56,612 bases of DNA, from NCBI GenBank assembly GCA_009704945.1, contig WLDG01000007.1, forward strand, positions 1 through 56,612. Reading direction: 5' to 3'. The notes under the pieces are model-generated. The model searched no databases. It was not told where the DNA came from and saw nothing but the letters and a program-made list of their open reading frames with translations. Source of the stretch: Actinomycetota bacterium. Its GTDB lineage: Bacteria; Actinomycetota; Actinomycetes; Actinomycetales; Microbacteriaceae. This document shows positions 44,759-56,612 of the stretch, in pieces (the stretch's first letter is position 1; every line of letters starts with the position of its first letter). A program made the translations under genes and the position numbers.

Positions 44759-46450
44759 ATGACCAATCACATGAAACCTCGAAGTCACGTAGTCACTGAT
44801 GGAATCGAACGCGCCCCGGCTCGCGGAATGCTCAGAGCCGTAGGGATGGGTGATGATGACTGGGTTAAGCCACAAATCGGTATTGCTTCCTCTTGGAATG
44901 AAGTCACGCCCTGCAACCTTTCACTCGACCGTTTAGCTGTTGCCTCAAAGAAAGGCATAACGGCTGCCGGAGGATTCGGAATGCAGTTTGGCACCATCTC
45001 GATGTCTGACGGAATTTCCATGGGGCACGAGGGCATGCACTTCTCTTTAGTTTCACGAGAAGTCATTGCTGACTCTGTCGAGGTGGTTATGGAAGCAGAG
45101 CGTCTAGATGGTGCAGTTCTGCTAGCTGGCTGCGATAAGTCTTTGCCAGGAATGATGATGGCAGCAGCTCGTTTGGATGTTGCAGCAGTGTTTCTCTACG
45201 CTGGTTCAATCGCACCAGGTTGGGTGAAGCTGACCGATGGCACTGAGAAGCAAGTAACCATCATTGATGCCTTTGAAGCGGTCGGTGCTTGCAAGGCAGG
45301 CAAGATGAGCGAAGAAGACTTGGATCGAATTGAGAGAGCAATCTGTCCAGGCGAGGGAGCTTGTGGTGGTATGTACACCGCTAACACAATGGCATCTATT
45401 GGTGAAGCGCTTGGATTGAGCTTGCCAGGCTCCGCGGCACCACCATCTGCCGATCGCAGACGTGATGTTTGGGCTGAGCGATCCGGTGAAGCAGTTGTCA
45501 ACTTAATCGCTAAGGGAATCACTGCACGTCAGATTTTGACCAAAAAAGCGTTCGAAAATGCAATTGCAGTTTTGATGGCTTTCGGTGGTTCCACAAACGC
45601 TGTGCTGCATTTGCTTGCAATCGCTAGAGAAGCTGAAGTCGATCTTCAACTCGCAGACTTTAACCGAATTTCTGACCGCGTTCCTCACCTTGGAAACGTT
45701 AAGCCTTTCGGAGACTTTGTCATGAACGATGTTGACAAGGTTGGTGGAGTACCTGTGGTTATGAAGGCTTTGCTTGATGCAGGTCTGCTACACGGTGACA
45801 CCCTGACTGTCACTGGCAAGACCATGGCCGAGAACTTGGCAGACATCAATCCGCCAGATCCAGATGGAAAAATCATTCACGCCATGAATAACCCAATCCA
45901 CAAAACGGGTGGTATTTCAATTTTGCATGGCTCACTTGCACCTGAGGGTGCGGTTGTGAAGACTGCTGGGTTTGACCTTCAGAACTTTGAAGGTCCAGCC
46001 AGAGTGTTTGAGCGCGAGGCTGGTGCTATGGAAGCTCTGACCAAGGGTGAGATAAAGGCCGGAGATGTCATCGTAATCCGCTACGAAGGTCCCCGAGGTG
46101 GCCCTGGCATGCGTGAAATGCTTGCCATTACGGGCGCAATAAAAGGTGCGGGCTTGGGCAAAGATGTCTTACTATTGACGGACGGCAGATTCTCAGGCGG
46201 CACAACCGGCCTTTGCATCGGCCACATTTCTCCAGAGGCAACCGTAGGTGGACCTATTGCTCTGGTTAGAGATGGAGACTTGATTCGAGTCGATGTTGCA
46301 GCTCGATCGATTGACTTACTAGTCGACGATGCAGAGCTGGCTGCAAGGAAGCAGCAGTGGCAACCATTGCCCCCGCGATACACACGCGGTGTTCTAGCTA
46401 AATTCACCAAGATGGTGCGCTCGGCCTCCGAGGGTGCCTACTGCGGCTAA
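44759..46450 (+). CDS. ilvD: Dihydroxy-acid dehydratase
   Basis: A 563-residue iron-sulfur enzyme making the 2-oxoacids of valine and isoleucine biosynthesis. The three cluster cysteines are visible in [22 protein letters not shown] and [16 protein letters not shown]. The C-terminal region has [21 protein letters not shown]. The N-terminal [24 protein letters not shown] is normal. ATG fits the leaderless TATGAT element. It opens the ilvD-ilvB-ilvN-ilvC-serA run. Confidence 0.97.
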   Translation: MTNHMKPRSHVVTDGIERAPARGMLRAVGMGDDDWVKPQIGIASSWNEVTPCNLSLDRLAVASKKGITAAGGFGMQFGTISMSDGISMGHEGMHFSLVSREVIADSVEVVMEAERLDGAVLLAGCDKSLPGMMMAAARLDVAAVFLYAGSIAPGWVKLTDGTEKQVTIIDAFEAVGACKAGKMSEEDLDRIERAICPGEGACGGMYTANTMASIGEALGLSLPGSAAPPSADRRRDVWAERSGEAVVNLIAKGITARQILTKKAFENAIAVLMAFGGSTNAVLHLLAIAREAEVDLQLADFNRISDRVPHLGNVKPFGDFVMNDVDKVGGVPVVMKALLDAGLLHGDTLTVTGKTMAENLADINPPDPDGKIIHAMNNPIHKTGGISILHGSLAPEGAVVKTAGFDLQNFEGPARVFEREAGAMEALTKGEIKAGDVIVIRYEGPRGGPGMREMLAITGAIKGAGLGKDVLLLTDGRFSGGTTGLCIGHISPEATVGGPIALVRDGDLIRVDVAARSIDLLVDDAELAARKQQWQPLPPRYTRGVLAKFTKMVRSASEGAYCG

Positions 46451-46472
46451 TCGACTACTTTACGGAGACTAA

Positions 46473-48227
46473 ATGACTGAGACACTGACCGGTGCTCAAG
46501 CAATAATTCGTTCACTCGAACTTCTTGGCATTGACACTGTGTTCGGTTTGCCGGGAGGTGCAATTCTTCCGACCTATGACCCTCTAATGGATTCCAAAAA
46601 GATCAGGCACATTCTGGTTCGCCATGAGCAGGGAGCGGGCCATGCCGCAGAGGGCTATGCAGCAGCCAGTGGCAAACTGGGTGTTTGCATCGCGACCTCG
46701 GGTCCAGGTGCAACAAACCTGGTGACTGCCATTGCAGATGCTCAGATGGACTCTGTTCCTCTTCTGGCCATAACTGGCCAGGTAAATTCCTACGCCATTG
46801 GGACAGACGCTTTTCAAGAGGCTGACATTGTTGGTATCACAATGCCTATTACCAAGCACAGCTTCCTGGTAACTAAGGCATCTGATATTCCAGCCGTTAT
46901 GTACTCGGCTTACCAAATCGCAACAACCGGACGTCCAGGACCAGTCTTGGTCGACGTTGCTAAAGATGCGCAGAATGCAAAATTTGAATTTTCTTGGCCA
47001 CCGGAGCAAGATCTCACCCCTGGCTACAAGCCAGTTAATGACCCACACGGAAAGCAAATTCAAGCTGCTGCTGAAATGATTCTGCAGTCCAAGAAGCCAA
47101 TTCTTTATGTCGGTGGCGGTGTTATTCGCGCTGGCGCGAATAAGGAACTGCTAGAACTAGCAAACTTAATCAAAGCGCCGGTAACCACAACTTTGATGGC
47201 ACGTGGTGCTTTTCCAGACTCTCACCCTCAACACCTTGGCATGCCGGGTATGCATGGAACCGTGCCTGCAGTAACTGGATTGCAAAAAGCAGATCTACTA
47301 ATCACACTCGGCGCTCGCTTTGACGATCGTGTCACCGGTGATGTCAAAACATTTGCCAAAGGTGCCAAAGTTATTCACGCAGACATTGATCCGGCAGAAA
47401 TTGGAAAGATTCGCCATGCGGATGTTCCAATCGTTGGTGACGCAAAAATTGTAATTAGCCTCTTGACGGAAGAGCTTAGAAAGCAAATCAAGGGCAGTAG
47501 CTACGACATCAGCGAGTGGTGGAAATACTTGGACGGCCTGAAAGAGCGCTACCCGCTCGGTTACACCGATTTAGACGATGGAAAGATTGCTCCGCAATAC
47601 GTAATCGAGAGAATCGGTCAAATCTCAGGGCCTGATGCGATTTATGCAGCAGGTGTTGGACAGCACCAGATGTGGTCCGCTCAGTTCATTAAGTATGAAA
47701 ACCCGAACACCTGGCTGAACTCGGGTGGAGCAGGAACCATGGGCTATTCAGTTCCGGCCGCCATGGGCGCCAAAGTTGCCATGCCTGAAAAGTTGGTGTG
47801 GGCCATCGATGGTGACGGCTGTTTCCAGATGACAAACCAGGAGCTGGCCACCTGCACGATTAACCAGATTCCAATCAAGGTTGCCATCATCAATAACTCT
47901 TCCCTTGGCATGGTTCGTCAGTGGCAGACACTTTTCTATAACTCCCGGTACTCAAACACTGACCTGCATACCGGAACCGATTCCGTTATGGTGCCTGACT
48001 TTGTCAAGCTGGCAGAGGCTTACGGTTGCCTGGCAATCCGCGTTGAAAAAGAAGAAGACGTCGACAAGGCGATCAAACTAGCGATTGAGACCAACGATCG
48101 ACCCGTGGTTATCGACTTCATTGTCGGTAAAGATGCGATGGTTTGGCCAATGGTGCCGGCAGGAGTTTCGAATGATGCTGTTCAATATGCTCGCGATGCT
48201 GCGCCAATCTGGGACGGGGAGGAGTAG
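46473..48227 (+). CDS. ilvB: Acetolactate synthase large subunit
   Basis: A 584-residue thiamine-diphosphate enzyme condensing pyruvate with pyruvate or 2-oxobutyrate. Catalytic Glu in [18 protein letters not shown] region [13 protein letters not shown], and thiamine site [15 protein letters not shown]...[12 protein letters not shown]. It ends two bases before ilvN. GGAG lies six bases before the ATG. Confidence 0.97.
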   Translation: MTETLTGAQAIIRSLELLGIDTVFGLPGGAILPTYDPLMDSKKIRHILVRHEQGAGHAAEGYAAASGKLGVCIATSGPGATNLVTAIADAQMDSVPLLAITGQVNSYAIGTDAFQEADIVGITMPITKHSFLVTKASDIPAVMYSAYQIATTGRPGPVLVDVAKDAQNAKFEFSWPPEQDLTPGYKPVNDPHGKQIQAAAEMILQSKKPILYVGGGVIRAGANKELLELANLIKAPVTTTLMARGAFPDSHPQHLGMPGMHGTVPAVTGLQKADLLITLGARFDDRVTGDVKTFAKGAKVIHADIDPAEIGKIRHADVPIVGDAKIVISLLTEELRKQIKGSSYDISEWWKYLDGLKERYPLGYTDLDDGKIAPQYVIERIGQISGPDAIYAAGVGQHQMWSAQFIKYENPNTWLNSGGAGTMGYSVPAAMGAKVAMPEKLVWAIDGDGCFQMTNQELATCTINQIPIKVAIINNSSLGMVRQWQTLFYNSRYSNTDLHTGTDSVMVPDFVKLAEAYGCLAIRVEKEEDVDKAIKLAIETNDRPVVIDFIVGKDAMVWPMVPAGVSNDAVQYARDAAPIWDGEE

Positions 48228-48229
48228 AA

Positions 48230-49784
<1,555 letters not shown>

Positions 49785-49819
49785 ACTGACCGACAATCCA
49801 CTTCCAAGAAAGGTCTGTT

Positions 49820-51412
49820 TTGGCTAAGCCAATTGTCTTGATTGCCGAAGAGTTATCCACAGCCACGCTGAGTGCGCTTGGGGATGACTTTGATGTCAGA
49901 CAAACAGATGGGACAGACCGAAAAGCTCTGTTGTCAGCTTTGGCTGGCGCTAGCGCAATTCTCATTAGGTCCGCTACGAAGATGGATGCTGAGGCCATTC
50001 ACGCGGCACCTAACTTGAAAGTAATTGCCAGAGCCGGGGTAGGTTTAGACAATGTTGACCTAGCTGCCGCAACAGAGGCTGGCGTCATGGTGGTTAATGC
50101 ACCAACTTCCAACATAATTTCAGCGGCGGAGTTGGCTATCGGACACCTTTTAGCCTTATCGAGGCAAATTCCAGGTGCTCACCATTCAACTGCGGCTGGG
50201 GAATGGAAAAGAAGTCAATTTTCTGGAGTTGAGCTCTACGACAAGACCATTGGAATAGTTGGCTTGGGCAGAATCGGATCTTTGGTGGCTCAGCGGTTGG
50301 CTGGCTTTGAATGCAGGCTGATTGGATATGACCCATTTATCAGCCCAGTTCGCGCTGAACAAATCGGTGTGGCGTTAGTCAACTTGGACGAGCTGATGAG
50401 ACAAAGTGACTTTATTACTATTCACATTCCAAAAACTTCAGAAACCACCGGGCTCATTGGCAAGAAGGAATTTGCGCTTGCCAAGCCATCTTTGAGAATT
50501 GTGAACTGCTCTCGTGGCGGAATCATTAATGAGGAAGCCCTAGTCGAAGCTCTTACCAGTGGAGCAATTGCTGGAGCAGGTTTGGATGTATTTCTAAACG
50601 AGCCACCAAAAGAATCTGCATTACTTGGAGCTCCAAACATCGTGCTTACTCCGCACCTAGGAGCTTCAACGGACGAAGCACAAGAGAAAGCAGGTGTATC
50701 AGTTGCCAAGTCTGTTCGGCTGGCATTAGCAGGAGATTTGGTTCCTGACGCCGTGAATGTAGCGGGTGGCGCAATCGATCCATCCGTTAGGCCAGGCATT
50801 CCTCTGGCCGAGAAGCTCGGGCAACTTGTTGCTGGACTAGCCCACACTTCAATCGTGGCTATTGAGTTTGAGGCTCGAGGGGAAATAGCCGCCCACGATG
50901 TCACTGTCCTGAAGTTGGCTGCTCTCAAGGGCCTTTTTCAAACAATGGTTAGTGAGCAAGTCTCATACGTAAACGCTCCATTGCTTGCAGAGCAGCGTGG
51001 GATTGAAGTACGGCTAACTCAAGACACTAAGAGTGATGAGTACCGCAACGTAACAACTCTGAAGGCTATTCTCAATGACGGCACTTCCGTCTCCGTAGGG
51101 GGTACGGTTATCGGACCCAAGCACCATCAAAAAATTGTTTCAATCAATGGCTATGAGGTTGAACTAGCCCTTGCTGAGAATCTTGTAGTTATGGTTTATC
51201 AAGATCGGCCAGGAATTGTTGCTATTTATGGATCAGTTTTTGCGGAAGCTGGAATCAACATTGCTGCCATGACAATTGCGAGGCAACAAAAAGGTGGTAA
51301 GGCGCTTAGCGTCATCACAATCGATTCACCAATTGAACCTGCACTTGTGGATAAGCTTCGCGAAGCAATTGACGCAGATCTGATGAAGTTTATCTCTCTA
51401 TCTGAGAGCTAG
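49820..51412 (+). CDS. serA: D-3-phosphoglycerate dehydrogenase
   Basis: A 530-residue serine-pathway enzyme of the long actinobacterial type. NAD site TIGIVGLGRIGSLVAQRL, catalytic Arg region NCSRGGIINEEAL, His in LTPHLGASTDEA, then an intervening allosteric domain and a C-terminal ACT domain (MVYQDRPGIVAIYGSVFAEAGINIA) for serine feedback. TTG start with AAGAAAGG seven bases upstream. Same order after ilvC as in Mycobacterium. Its stop lies five bases from the convergent rhodanese gene. Confidence 0.96.
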   Translation: MAKPIVLIAEELSTATLSALGDDFDVRQTDGTDRKALLSALAGASAILIRSATKMDAEAIHAAPNLKVIARAGVGLDNVDLAAATEAGVMVVNAPTSNIISAAELAIGHLLALSRQIPGAHHSTAAGEWKRSQFSGVELYDKTIGIVGLGRIGSLVAQRLAGFECRLIGYDPFISPVRAEQIGVALVNLDELMRQSDFITIHIPKTSETTGLIGKKEFALAKPSLRIVNCSRGGIINEEALVEALTSGAIAGAGLDVFLNEPPKESALLGAPNIVLTPHLGASTDEAQEKAGVSVAKSVRLALAGDLVPDAVNVAGGAIDPSVRPGIPLAEKLGQLVAGLAHTSIVAIEFEARGEIAAHDVTVLKLAALKGLFQTMVSEQVSYVNAPLLAEQRGIEVRLTQDTKSDEYRNVTTLKAILNDGTSVSVGGTVIGPKHHQKIVSINGYEVELALAENLVVMVYQDRPGIVAIYGSVFAEAGINIAAMTIARQQKGGKALSVITIDSPIEPALVDKLREAIDADLMKFISLSES

Positions 51413-51417
51413 AACGC

Positions 51418-51720
51418 CTAGGCCGTTGCTCTACCCGATTCGATCCACGCACCAGTTCCGCCTGCAACCGAGACAGCCGTGTAGCCCAAATCTTCCAGTG
51501 CATTGGCCGCCTTCATTGAACGCCCGCCGCTTTGGCAGATAATCCAAACCTGTTGGTCCCTAGGGATCTCATTCAGATTCTCTTGGAGAGCACCCAGTGG
51601 GATGTGTTTTGCGCCAGGGACATGACCGGACTGGTACTCGGACACCTCTCGAACATCTATTAGGAAAGCACCGTCAGCGAGGGATTCCTGGAGTTCATCG
51701 ATTGAAACTTCTTTAGCCAT
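51418..51720 (-). CDS. Single-domain rhodanese-like sulfurtransferase
   Basis: A 100-residue rhodanese domain: FLIDVREVSEYQSGHVPGAKHIPLG, with the active cysteine in WIICQSGGRSMKAANALEDLGY. Loop length (six residues) fits thiosulfate sulfurtransferase or protein persulfide carriers. It is an isolated gene inserted on the minus strand between serA and leuB. Its start side faces the leuB promoter region; the 86-base gap holds an AGGGG ribosome site for leuB and nothing else recognised. Confidence 0.9.
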   Translation of the reverse strand: MAKEVSIDELQESLADGAFLIDVREVSEYQSGHVPGAKHIPLGALQENLNEIPRDQQVWIICQSGGRSMKAANALEDLGYTAVSVAGGTGAWIESGRATA

Positions 51721-51806
51721 TCTCTAATTCTATGCCGAGCCCCTTGGCAGTCGCCATGCCCCAGAAAAGCCAATAAGGTTAAGCCCATAAATCCCTAGGG
51801 GCAACG

Positions 51807-52829
51807 TTGAAAAAACTCGATTTGGCCGTAATTCCGGGTGACGGAATTGGCCCAGAAGTCGTGGCCCCTGCTCTAGCTGCCCTAAAAAAATCACTGTCAA
51901 GCATTGAAATTTCGACCACTGAATATGACCTCGGTGCCAATAGATATTTGAAATCGGGCGAAATCCTGACAGATGGAGATTTAGCAAAGCTGAAGACGCA
52001 CCAGGCAATTCTGCTTGGTGCAGTAGGTGACCCAAGAGTTGCACCGGGAATATTGGAGCGCGGTCTACTGCTGAAAATCAGGTTTGCATTTGATCACTTT
52101 GTAAACCTCCGTCCGAGCAAACTGTACAAAGGCGTGACAACAGTGTTATCCGGTCAGCCCCAGATCGATTTTGTTGTAGTGCGTGAAGGGACCGAAGGTC
52201 TATATGTAGGAAACGGCGGCTCGGTTCGAGTTGGAACCGAGCAAGAGCTTGCTAATGAGATTTCCATAAATACTGCTCACGGTGTTCGCAGGGTTGTCGA
52301 ATATGCCTTTGATCTTGCTAGCAAACGAAGTCGAAAGCAACTGACACTGGTACATAAGACAAATGTCCTTGTTCACGCTGGCAAGCTTTGGACGCGCATC
52401 GTGGAAGAGACTGCAGCAAGGTATCCCGCTGTCAAGCACGACTACATGCACATCGATGCCGCCACAATTCATATGGTCAACTCGCCCGAGCGTTTCGATG
52501 TGATTGTTACAGACAATCTTTTTGGCGACATCATCACGGATCTTGCTGCGGCTGTTTCTGGGGGAATCGGGCTGTCAGCATCTGCCAACCTCAATCCAAC
52601 TGGTCTGTTTCCCTCTATGTTCGAGCCTGTACATGGCTCGGCTCCCGATATCGCTGGAAAGAATTTAGCTAACCCAACGGCAGCAATCTTGAGCGCTAGC
52701 TTGCTTGCCCACCACCTTGGTTTTCTGGAGGCCGCTGCGAAGATCGAGACGGCCGTTGCGGGTTACTTAGCCAGTGGATATAGCGGTTCTACCGATGAGG
52801 TAGCCAAGGAAATTTTGGAGAGAATTTAG
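51807..52829 (+). CDS. leuB: 3-isopropylmalate dehydrogenase
   Basis: A 340-residue NAD-dependent enzyme of leucine synthesis: [17 protein letters not shown] at the N-terminus, [15 protein letters not shown], catalytic Tyr/Lys region, and the divalent metal Asp in [28 protein letters not shown]. It belongs to the short actinobacterial LeuB group. TTG start with AGGGG five bases upstream. It ends two bases before ilvE. leuA, leuC and leuD are not in the window. Confidence 0.94.
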   Translation: MKKLDLAVIPGDGIGPEVVAPALAALKKSLSSIEISTTEYDLGANRYLKSGEILTDGDLAKLKTHQAILLGAVGDPRVAPGILERGLLLKIRFAFDHFVNLRPSKLYKGVTTVLSGQPQIDFVVVREGTEGLYVGNGGSVRVGTEQELANEISINTAHGVRRVVEYAFDLASKRSRKQLTLVHKTNVLVHAGKLWTRIVEETAARYPAVKHDYMHIDAATIHMVNSPERFDVIVTDNLFGDIITDLAAAVSGGIGLSASANLNPTGLFPSMFEPVHGSAPDIAGKNLANPTAAILSASLLAHHLGFLEAAAKIETAVAGYLASGYSGSTDEVAKEILERI

Positions 52830-52831
52830 CC

Positions 52832-53917
52832 ATGGAATTCACAGTAACTAGAAACCCCAATCCAACTCCAGATGCCGAGCGCGAAAAGATTATTGCCAAT
52901 CCAACATTTGGAACGCACTTCAGCGATCATCAAGTGGTTGTGGTTTGGGAAAAAGACAAGGGTTGGCATTCACACCAAGTAATTCCGTATGGTCCAATCT
53001 TGATGGATCCATCAGCAGCTGTTCTGCACTATGGACAAGAAATCTTCGAAGGTATAAAGGCCTATCGGCATAAGGATGGTTCGATTTGGACTTTTCGCCC
53101 GGAAATGAATGCCAGGCGGTTGCAAAAATCAGCTCATCGAATGGCCCTTCCTGAGCTTCCCATTGAAACCTTCGTTGAGTCCCTTAGGCAACTAATAGCT
53201 GTTGACGGGGCCTGGGTTCCGTCACAGGACGGCGAGAAGACCCTTTACTTCCGCCCCTTCGAAATTGCTGCGGAAAACTTCTTGGGAGTAAGAGCGGCGC
53301 ACCGCGCCGAGTATCGAGTCATCGCATCACCGGTCGGACCCTATTTCACTGGTGGAATTAAGCCGGTATCAATTTGGATTGCACTAGATTCAGCCAGAGC
53401 CGGCAAGCATGGCACGGGTGAAGCAAAAACAGGTGGAAACTATGCAGCCAGTTTGCTAGCTCAAAATGAAGGATATGAAAACGGCTGTTCGCAGGTCGTA
53501 TTCTTAGATGCCGAGACCGCGACCTACATCGAAGAGCTTGGCGGCATGAACCTATTTTTTGTCTTCAAAGACGGCTCTGTTGTAACTCCAGCTCTGGATG
53601 GAACTATCCTGCACGGCATCACAAGAGATTCTGTAATTACTCTCCTGCGAGACCGCGGTCACAAGGTTGAAGAAAGAAGGTTCGCCCTTGACGAGCTGCG
53701 CAGCGCAGCCAAGTCAGGTGAATTGGTAGAGGTATTCGCCTGCGGCACTGCAGCTGCCGTCACGCCAGTAGGTCAGCTCAAGTCAAGAAAAGAAGAGATT
53801 GAGATTGGCGGAGGAGAACCGGGCCGCCTAACAGTATCAATTAGGGAAGAATTGACCTCCATTCAATATGGAAATCTTCCGGACAAGCATGGCTGGCTAG
53901 TTAAGCTGGCAGACTAA
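52832..53917 (+). CDS. ilvE: Branched-chain amino acid aminotransferase
   Basis: A 361-residue class IV PLP aminotransferase. Motifs: VLHYGQEIFEGIKAYR, the PLP lysine in GEAKTGGNYAASL, LDAETATYIEELGGMNLFFV and the cofactor phosphate region VFACGTAAAVTPVG. GGAGAG precedes the ATG. Coupled to leuB and four bases before the FAH-family gene. Confidence 0.96.
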   Translation: MEFTVTRNPNPTPDAEREKIIANPTFGTHFSDHQVVVVWEKDKGWHSHQVIPYGPILMDPSAAVLHYGQEIFEGIKAYRHKDGSIWTFRPEMNARRLQKSAHRMALPELPIETFVESLRQLIAVDGAWVPSQDGEKTLYFRPFEIAAENFLGVRAAHRAEYRVIASPVGPYFTGGIKPVSIWIALDSARAGKHGTGEAKTGGNYAASLLAQNEGYENGCSQVVFLDAETATYIEELGGMNLFFVFKDGSVVTPALDGTILHGITRDSVITLLRDRGHKVEERRFALDELRSAAKSGELVEVFACGTAAAVTPVGQLKSRKEEIEIGGGEPGRLTVSIREELTSIQYGNLPDKHGWLVKLAD

Positions 53918-53921
53918 TCAA

Positions 53922-54674
53922 ATGCGTCTTGCTCGCTTTTCTCTGGACGGCCAGGTCCACAACGGTGTTGTGGAATCGGACCGAATTCATCAATTAGCGG
54001 GATCTTTCTTTGATGCGGTAGAAAAAACCGGTCACAGTTTTTCATTTGCAGAAGTTACTCTGCTGACTCCAGTGGAGCCAAGCAAAGTTATCTGCATCGG
54101 CCTCAACTTCAAGGACCATGCTGCTGAAATTGGCCAAAACCCTCAAGACGAACCACTTATGTTTTTCAAGCCTCCGAGTTCACTGATTGCAACTGGTGAA
54201 AAAATAGTAATCCCTCCCCAAACCAAAAAAGCTGAGCTAGAAGTGGAACTTGCATTGGTGGTAGGAAAGAAAGCTAAAAACATCTCGGAAGCTGACGCTA
54301 AGTCATACATCCTCGGCTACACAATTGCCAATGACGTGACAGCGCGCGATGTTCAGTTTTCCGATCTGCAGTGGGCGAGAAGCAAAGGATTTGACACCTT
54401 TGGACCGCTCGGACCTTGGATTGAAACTGATTTTCAACCCGCTAACAAAAAACTGATTTCTCGCGTGAATGGCGAAGTTCGTCAATCGGGCAACACTCAG
54501 GAGATGATTGCCAGCCCGGAGGCTCTGATCGCTTACGTGTCGCAGAACCTGACACTTTTTCCTGGAGACGTAATTCTCACTGGGTCACCCGCTGGCATCT
54601 CTGGTTTTCAAAGCGGAGACCTGGTCGAGTGCGAAATCGAAGGCATCGGGACTCTCTCGAATCCGGTGGCATAA
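53922..54674 (+). CDS. Fumarylacetoacetate hydrolase family protein
   Basis: A 250-residue protein with the FAH fold: [14 protein letters not shown], the metal acids in [13 protein letters not shown] and [13 protein letters not shown], and [16 protein letters not shown]. Family members act as acylpyruvate hydrolases or oxaloacetate decarboxylases; this one resembles Rv2993c, which sits next to gltX in Mycobacterium. Substrate unknown. It is preceded four bases after ilvE, and its TAA begins the TAAGCT element before gltX. Confidence 0.85.
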   Translation: MRLARFSLDGQVHNGVVESDRIHQLAGSFFDAVEKTGHSFSFAEVTLLTPVEPSKVICIGLNFKDHAAEIGQNPQDEPLMFFKPPSSLIATGEKIVIPPQTKKAELEVELALVVGKKAKNISEADAKSYILGYTIANDVTARDVQFSDLQWARSKGFDTFGPLGPWIETDFQPANKKLISRVNGEVRQSGNTQEMIASPEALIAYVSQNLTLFPGDVILTGSPAGISGFQSGDLVECEIEGIGTLSNPVA

Positions 54675-54684
54675 GCTTTAGTTA
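54672..54684 (+). promoter_or_regulatory. TAAGCTTTAGTTA element upstream of gltX
   Basis: Identical to the 13 bases at 12631-12643 before purE. Here TAAGCT also starts at a stop codon. Six bases after it would be a transcription start at 54684, giving gltX a five-base leader. Confidence 0.4.
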
Positions 54685-54688
54685 CAAA

Positions 54689-56188
54689 ATGACTCAGCTA
54701 ACGGCTCCAATTACCTCTGCCAAGGGCAGTGAGATTGTTGTGCGCTTTTGTCCATCGCCCACAGGAACTCCTCACGTTGGACTAGTCAGAACTGCACTCT
54801 TCAACTGGGCCTATGCCAGAAGCCAAGGTGGAAAGTTCGTCTTTCGTATTGAGGACACTGACTCTTCCCGCGACAGCGAGGAGAGCTATCAACAGATTAT
54901 TGAAGCCCTTCGTTGGCTAGGAATAGATTGGGACGAAGGAATTGATGTTGGTGGCCCAAACGAGCCATATCGTCAGTCCCAGCGTGGAGAAATATACAAA
55001 GAGGTAGTTGAAAAACTGATTGCCTCAGGTCACCTTTACGAGAGCTTTTTGACTGCAGAAGAGATTGAAGCTCGGAACAAGGCTACTGGCAGAGCGGTGC
55101 AGCTCGGCTATGACAACTCCGAAAGAGAACTAACAAATGCGGAAAAAGAGCGCTATCGCTCTGAGGGAAGACAGCCAGCACTCCGCCTGCGAGTTCCCGA
55201 TCAGGAGATTAAGTTTGTTGATCTCGTGCGCGGAGAAATTGCATTTCCTGCTGGCTCATTCCCAGATTTCGTAGTTGTTAGACCAGGTGGTGAACCGCTC
55301 TACACACTAGTGAACCCGGTCGACGATGCTTTGATGGGAGTAACCCACGTTCTTCGAGGAGAAGATTTGCTTTCTTCTACTCCTCGACAGATTGCTCTCT
55401 ATAACGCACTCTATGAGGCGGGAATTGCGAAATTTGTACCGCGCTTTGGACACTTACCTTTCGTGATGGGAGAAGGAAATAAAAAACTCTCCAAGCGAAA
55501 CCCAGAGAGTAACTTGTTCCTGCACCGTGATCGAGGCTTTATCCGAGAGGGTCTGCTGAATTACCTCGCGCTACTAGGTTGGTCCATCTCTTCCGACCGA
55601 GACATATTTACTCTGGATGAAATGTGCAAAACATTTGATGTTGCCAGTGTGAATCCTAACCCGGCAAGGTTTGATCAGAAGAAAGCGGATTCAATCAATG
55701 CGTCGCATATTCGCCTACTCTCTGACGAGGACTTCCAGGACCGCGCGCTACCATACTTGATCTCTGCCGGAGTCTTGCCAGCACATCCGAGTACTGCGCA
55801 ACTGGCTGATTTGGCTAAGGCCCTACCGCTAGTTAAAGAGCGAATTACCGTATTGAGTGAGGCGAGTGGCATGCTCGCCTTTTTGTTCACGGACGATCTA
55901 AGTTTCGAACCCGAAGCATTAGCTCAATTGCCCGCTAAATCAGGAGAAATTGCATCATCGGCAGCTCAGGCGCTAGCCAGTCTTTCGGATCTCACGACCG
56001 CAAACATACAAAGCACCTTGAGCGAAGCACTGATTGAGAAAGCTGGCCTGAAGCCAAGAGATGCTTTCGCAGTTGTTCGAGTTGCAGTATCTGGGCGGAG
56101 GGTGACTCCACCACTATTTGAGTCCCTTGAGATACTGGGTAAAGAGCGCTCGCTCGCTAGATTAGAAGCCTTTTCGAAGGCACACTAA
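54689..56188 (+). CDS. gltX: Glutamyl-tRNA synthetase
   Basis: A 499-residue class I synthetase. HIGH-like box in [25 protein letters not shown], and KMSKS-like KKLSKRN after [11 protein letters not shown]. The C-terminal helical anticodon-binding part is present. ATG 54689 gives the normal [20 protein letters not shown] opening; a longer frame to 54629 runs into the FAH-family gene and adds no homologous residues. The following gene is tRNA-Gln; in genomes lacking GlnRS, GltX charges both tRNA-Glu and tRNA-Gln, but this cannot be decided here. Confidence 0.96.
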   Translation: MTQLTAPITSAKGSEIVVRFCPSPTGTPHVGLVRTALFNWAYARSQGGKFVFRIEDTDSSRDSEESYQQIIEALRWLGIDWDEGIDVGGPNEPYRQSQRGEIYKEVVEKLIASGHLYESFLTAEEIEARNKATGRAVQLGYDNSERELTNAEKERYRSEGRQPALRLRVPDQEIKFVDLVRGEIAFPAGSFPDFVVVRPGGEPLYTLVNPVDDALMGVTHVLRGEDLLSSTPRQIALYNALYEAGIAKFVPRFGHLPFVMGEGNKKLSKRNPESNLFLHRDRGFIREGLLNYLALLGWSISSDRDIFTLDEMCKTFDVASVNPNPARFDQKKADSINASHIRLLSDEDFQDRALPYLISAGVLPAHPSTAQLADLAKALPLVKERITVLSEASGMLAFLFTDDLSFEPEALAQLPAKSGEIASSAAQALASLSDLTTANIQSTLSEALIEKAGLKPRDAFAVVRVAVSGRRVTPPLFESLEILGKERSLARLEAFSKAH

Positions 56189-56215
56189 GATAATCCGAGC
56201 GACGTAGCGTCCCAT

Positions 56216-56287
56216 TGGGGTGTGGTGTAATTGGCAACACGAAGGTTTCTGGTTCCTTTGTTCTTGGTTCGAGTCCAGGCACCCCAG
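56216..56287 (+). tRNA. tRNA-Gln (CUG)
   Basis: A 72-base cloverleaf: acceptor stem TGGGGTG/CACCCCA, D stem GTGT/ACAC, anticodon stem AAGGT/TCCTT with a U-U top pair, loop TTCTGGT (anticodon CTG), discriminator G. CCA is not encoded. Lies 27 bases after gltX. Confidence 0.93.
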
Positions 56288-56304
56288 CAAAGAAAGGCGA
56301 GCAG

Positions 56305-56612
56305 ATGTTAGATCAGTTCGCCGCCGGATTTCTGGTTTTCTCATTTGTAGCTCTGGCACTTTTCCAGCTTGCGATTGTTCTAGGTGCTCCACTTGGTGAA
56401 TACGCTTTTGGTGGTCAAAATGCAGGCGTAATGCCAGTTCCATACCGAATTGCGAGCTTCTTTTCATTTTTGGTTGCCTTGGCTATTGCCGGTCACTACC
56501 TCGCTCAACTGGGAGTGCTCAATCCACTATTAGGCAGTGAGCTTAATCAAATAGTGAACTGGGTTTTAGTGGCCATGAATGTGCCTGCCGCGATTTTGAA
56601 CAACATCACTCG
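56305..56612 (+). CDS. Membrane protein of unknown function, 3'-truncated by the window edge
   Basis: An open frame of 102 codons without stop at the right edge. It starts MLDQFAAGFLVFSFVALALF, has AAAGGCGAG a few bases before the ATG, and codes for three hydrophobic segments (residues about 6-27, 50-70, 85-100). A mid-protein GEYAFGGQNAGVMP and PYRIASFF stretch may be conserved. No functional motif recognised. It starts 18 bases after tRNA-Gln. Confidence 0.6.
   Translation, partial: MLDQFAAGFLVFSFVALALFQLAIVLGAPLGEYAFGGQNAGVMPVPYRIASFFSFLVALAIAGHYLAQLGVLNPLLGSELNQIVNWVLVAMNVPAAILNNIT

Noticed and set aside
44721-46472. Leader peptide, T-box or attenuator upstream of the ilv genes
   Set aside because: The leader is 38 bases or none before ilvD and 22 bases before ilvB; no room for an attenuator and no branched-chain-rich leader peptide.
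54629-54688. N-terminal extension of GltX to 54629
   Set aside because: The extra 20 residues overlap the end of the FAH-family gene in another frame and do not match synthetase N-termini.

Overview
The window looks like chromosomal core sequence from a small-genome, moderate-GC actinobacterium. I infer Microbacteriaceae, probably a streamlined aquatic lineage of the Rhodoluna/Aquiluna type. Actinobacterial markers are two WhiB genes, mtrA-mtrB-lpqB, a PdtaS-type kinase, acyl-CoA carboxylase with an epsilon subunit, and a decaprenoxanthin-type (C50) carotenoid cluster in the order known from Corynebacterium. Base composition looks close to 50% GC by eye (not computed). I see no insertion sequence, prophage, CRISPR array, rRNA or replication origin, and no gap over 300 bases without a gene.

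Layout. 1-4.8 kb: sugar-phosphate mutase (fragment), purine nucleoside phosphorylase, an LpdA-type flavoprotein, carboxylase alpha chain and Maf. 4.8-8.7 kb: an RNA methyltransferase, then a NarL-type regulator, its kinase and a degenerate kinase-like membrane partner, ending in a clear terminator. 8.8-13.1 kb: carboxylase epsilon and beta chains, biotin ligase, purK, purE. With the alpha chain these form a biotin-dependent acyl-CoA carboxylase and its activating enzyme. 13.2-23.8 kb: envelope region with a lipoprotein, a 1016-residue LysM protein, galE, WhiB2-like regulator, a giant membrane glycosyltransferase, a DUF5719-type protein, an Rv3259-like protein and phosphomannomutase. 23.8-31.1 kb: mtrA-mtrB-lpqB, comF and secA. 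31.1-35.1 kb: Rv3235-like protein, an unknown, an SAF-domain protein, a ParA-like ATPase, PdtaS and WhiB1. 35.2-40.8 kb: small membrane proteins, two Bcp peroxiredoxins around a tRNA-Lys, two LysE/RhtB exporters, a PatB-like lyase and an SprT-like protein. 40.8-44.7 kb: crtB-crtI-crtYe-crtYf-crtEb, all overlapping. 44.8-56.2 kb: branched-chain amino acid and serine genes (ilvD, ilvB, ilvN, ilvC, serA, leuB, ilvE), an FAH-family protein, gltX and tRNA-Gln.

Two genome-scale habits stand out. First, eight of ten convergent gene pairs overlap at their stop codons, four of them sharing one YTAG tetranucleotide. Second, many genes without a ribosome binding site have a TANNNT hexamer ending exactly six bases before the start codon, the signature of leaderless transcripts. 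This also let several start codons be corrected. The comF terminator is written inside the comF coding sequence. I found no obviously unprecedented system; the least explained items are the SAF/ParA module, the degenerate kinase partner and the repeat-rich LysM protein.
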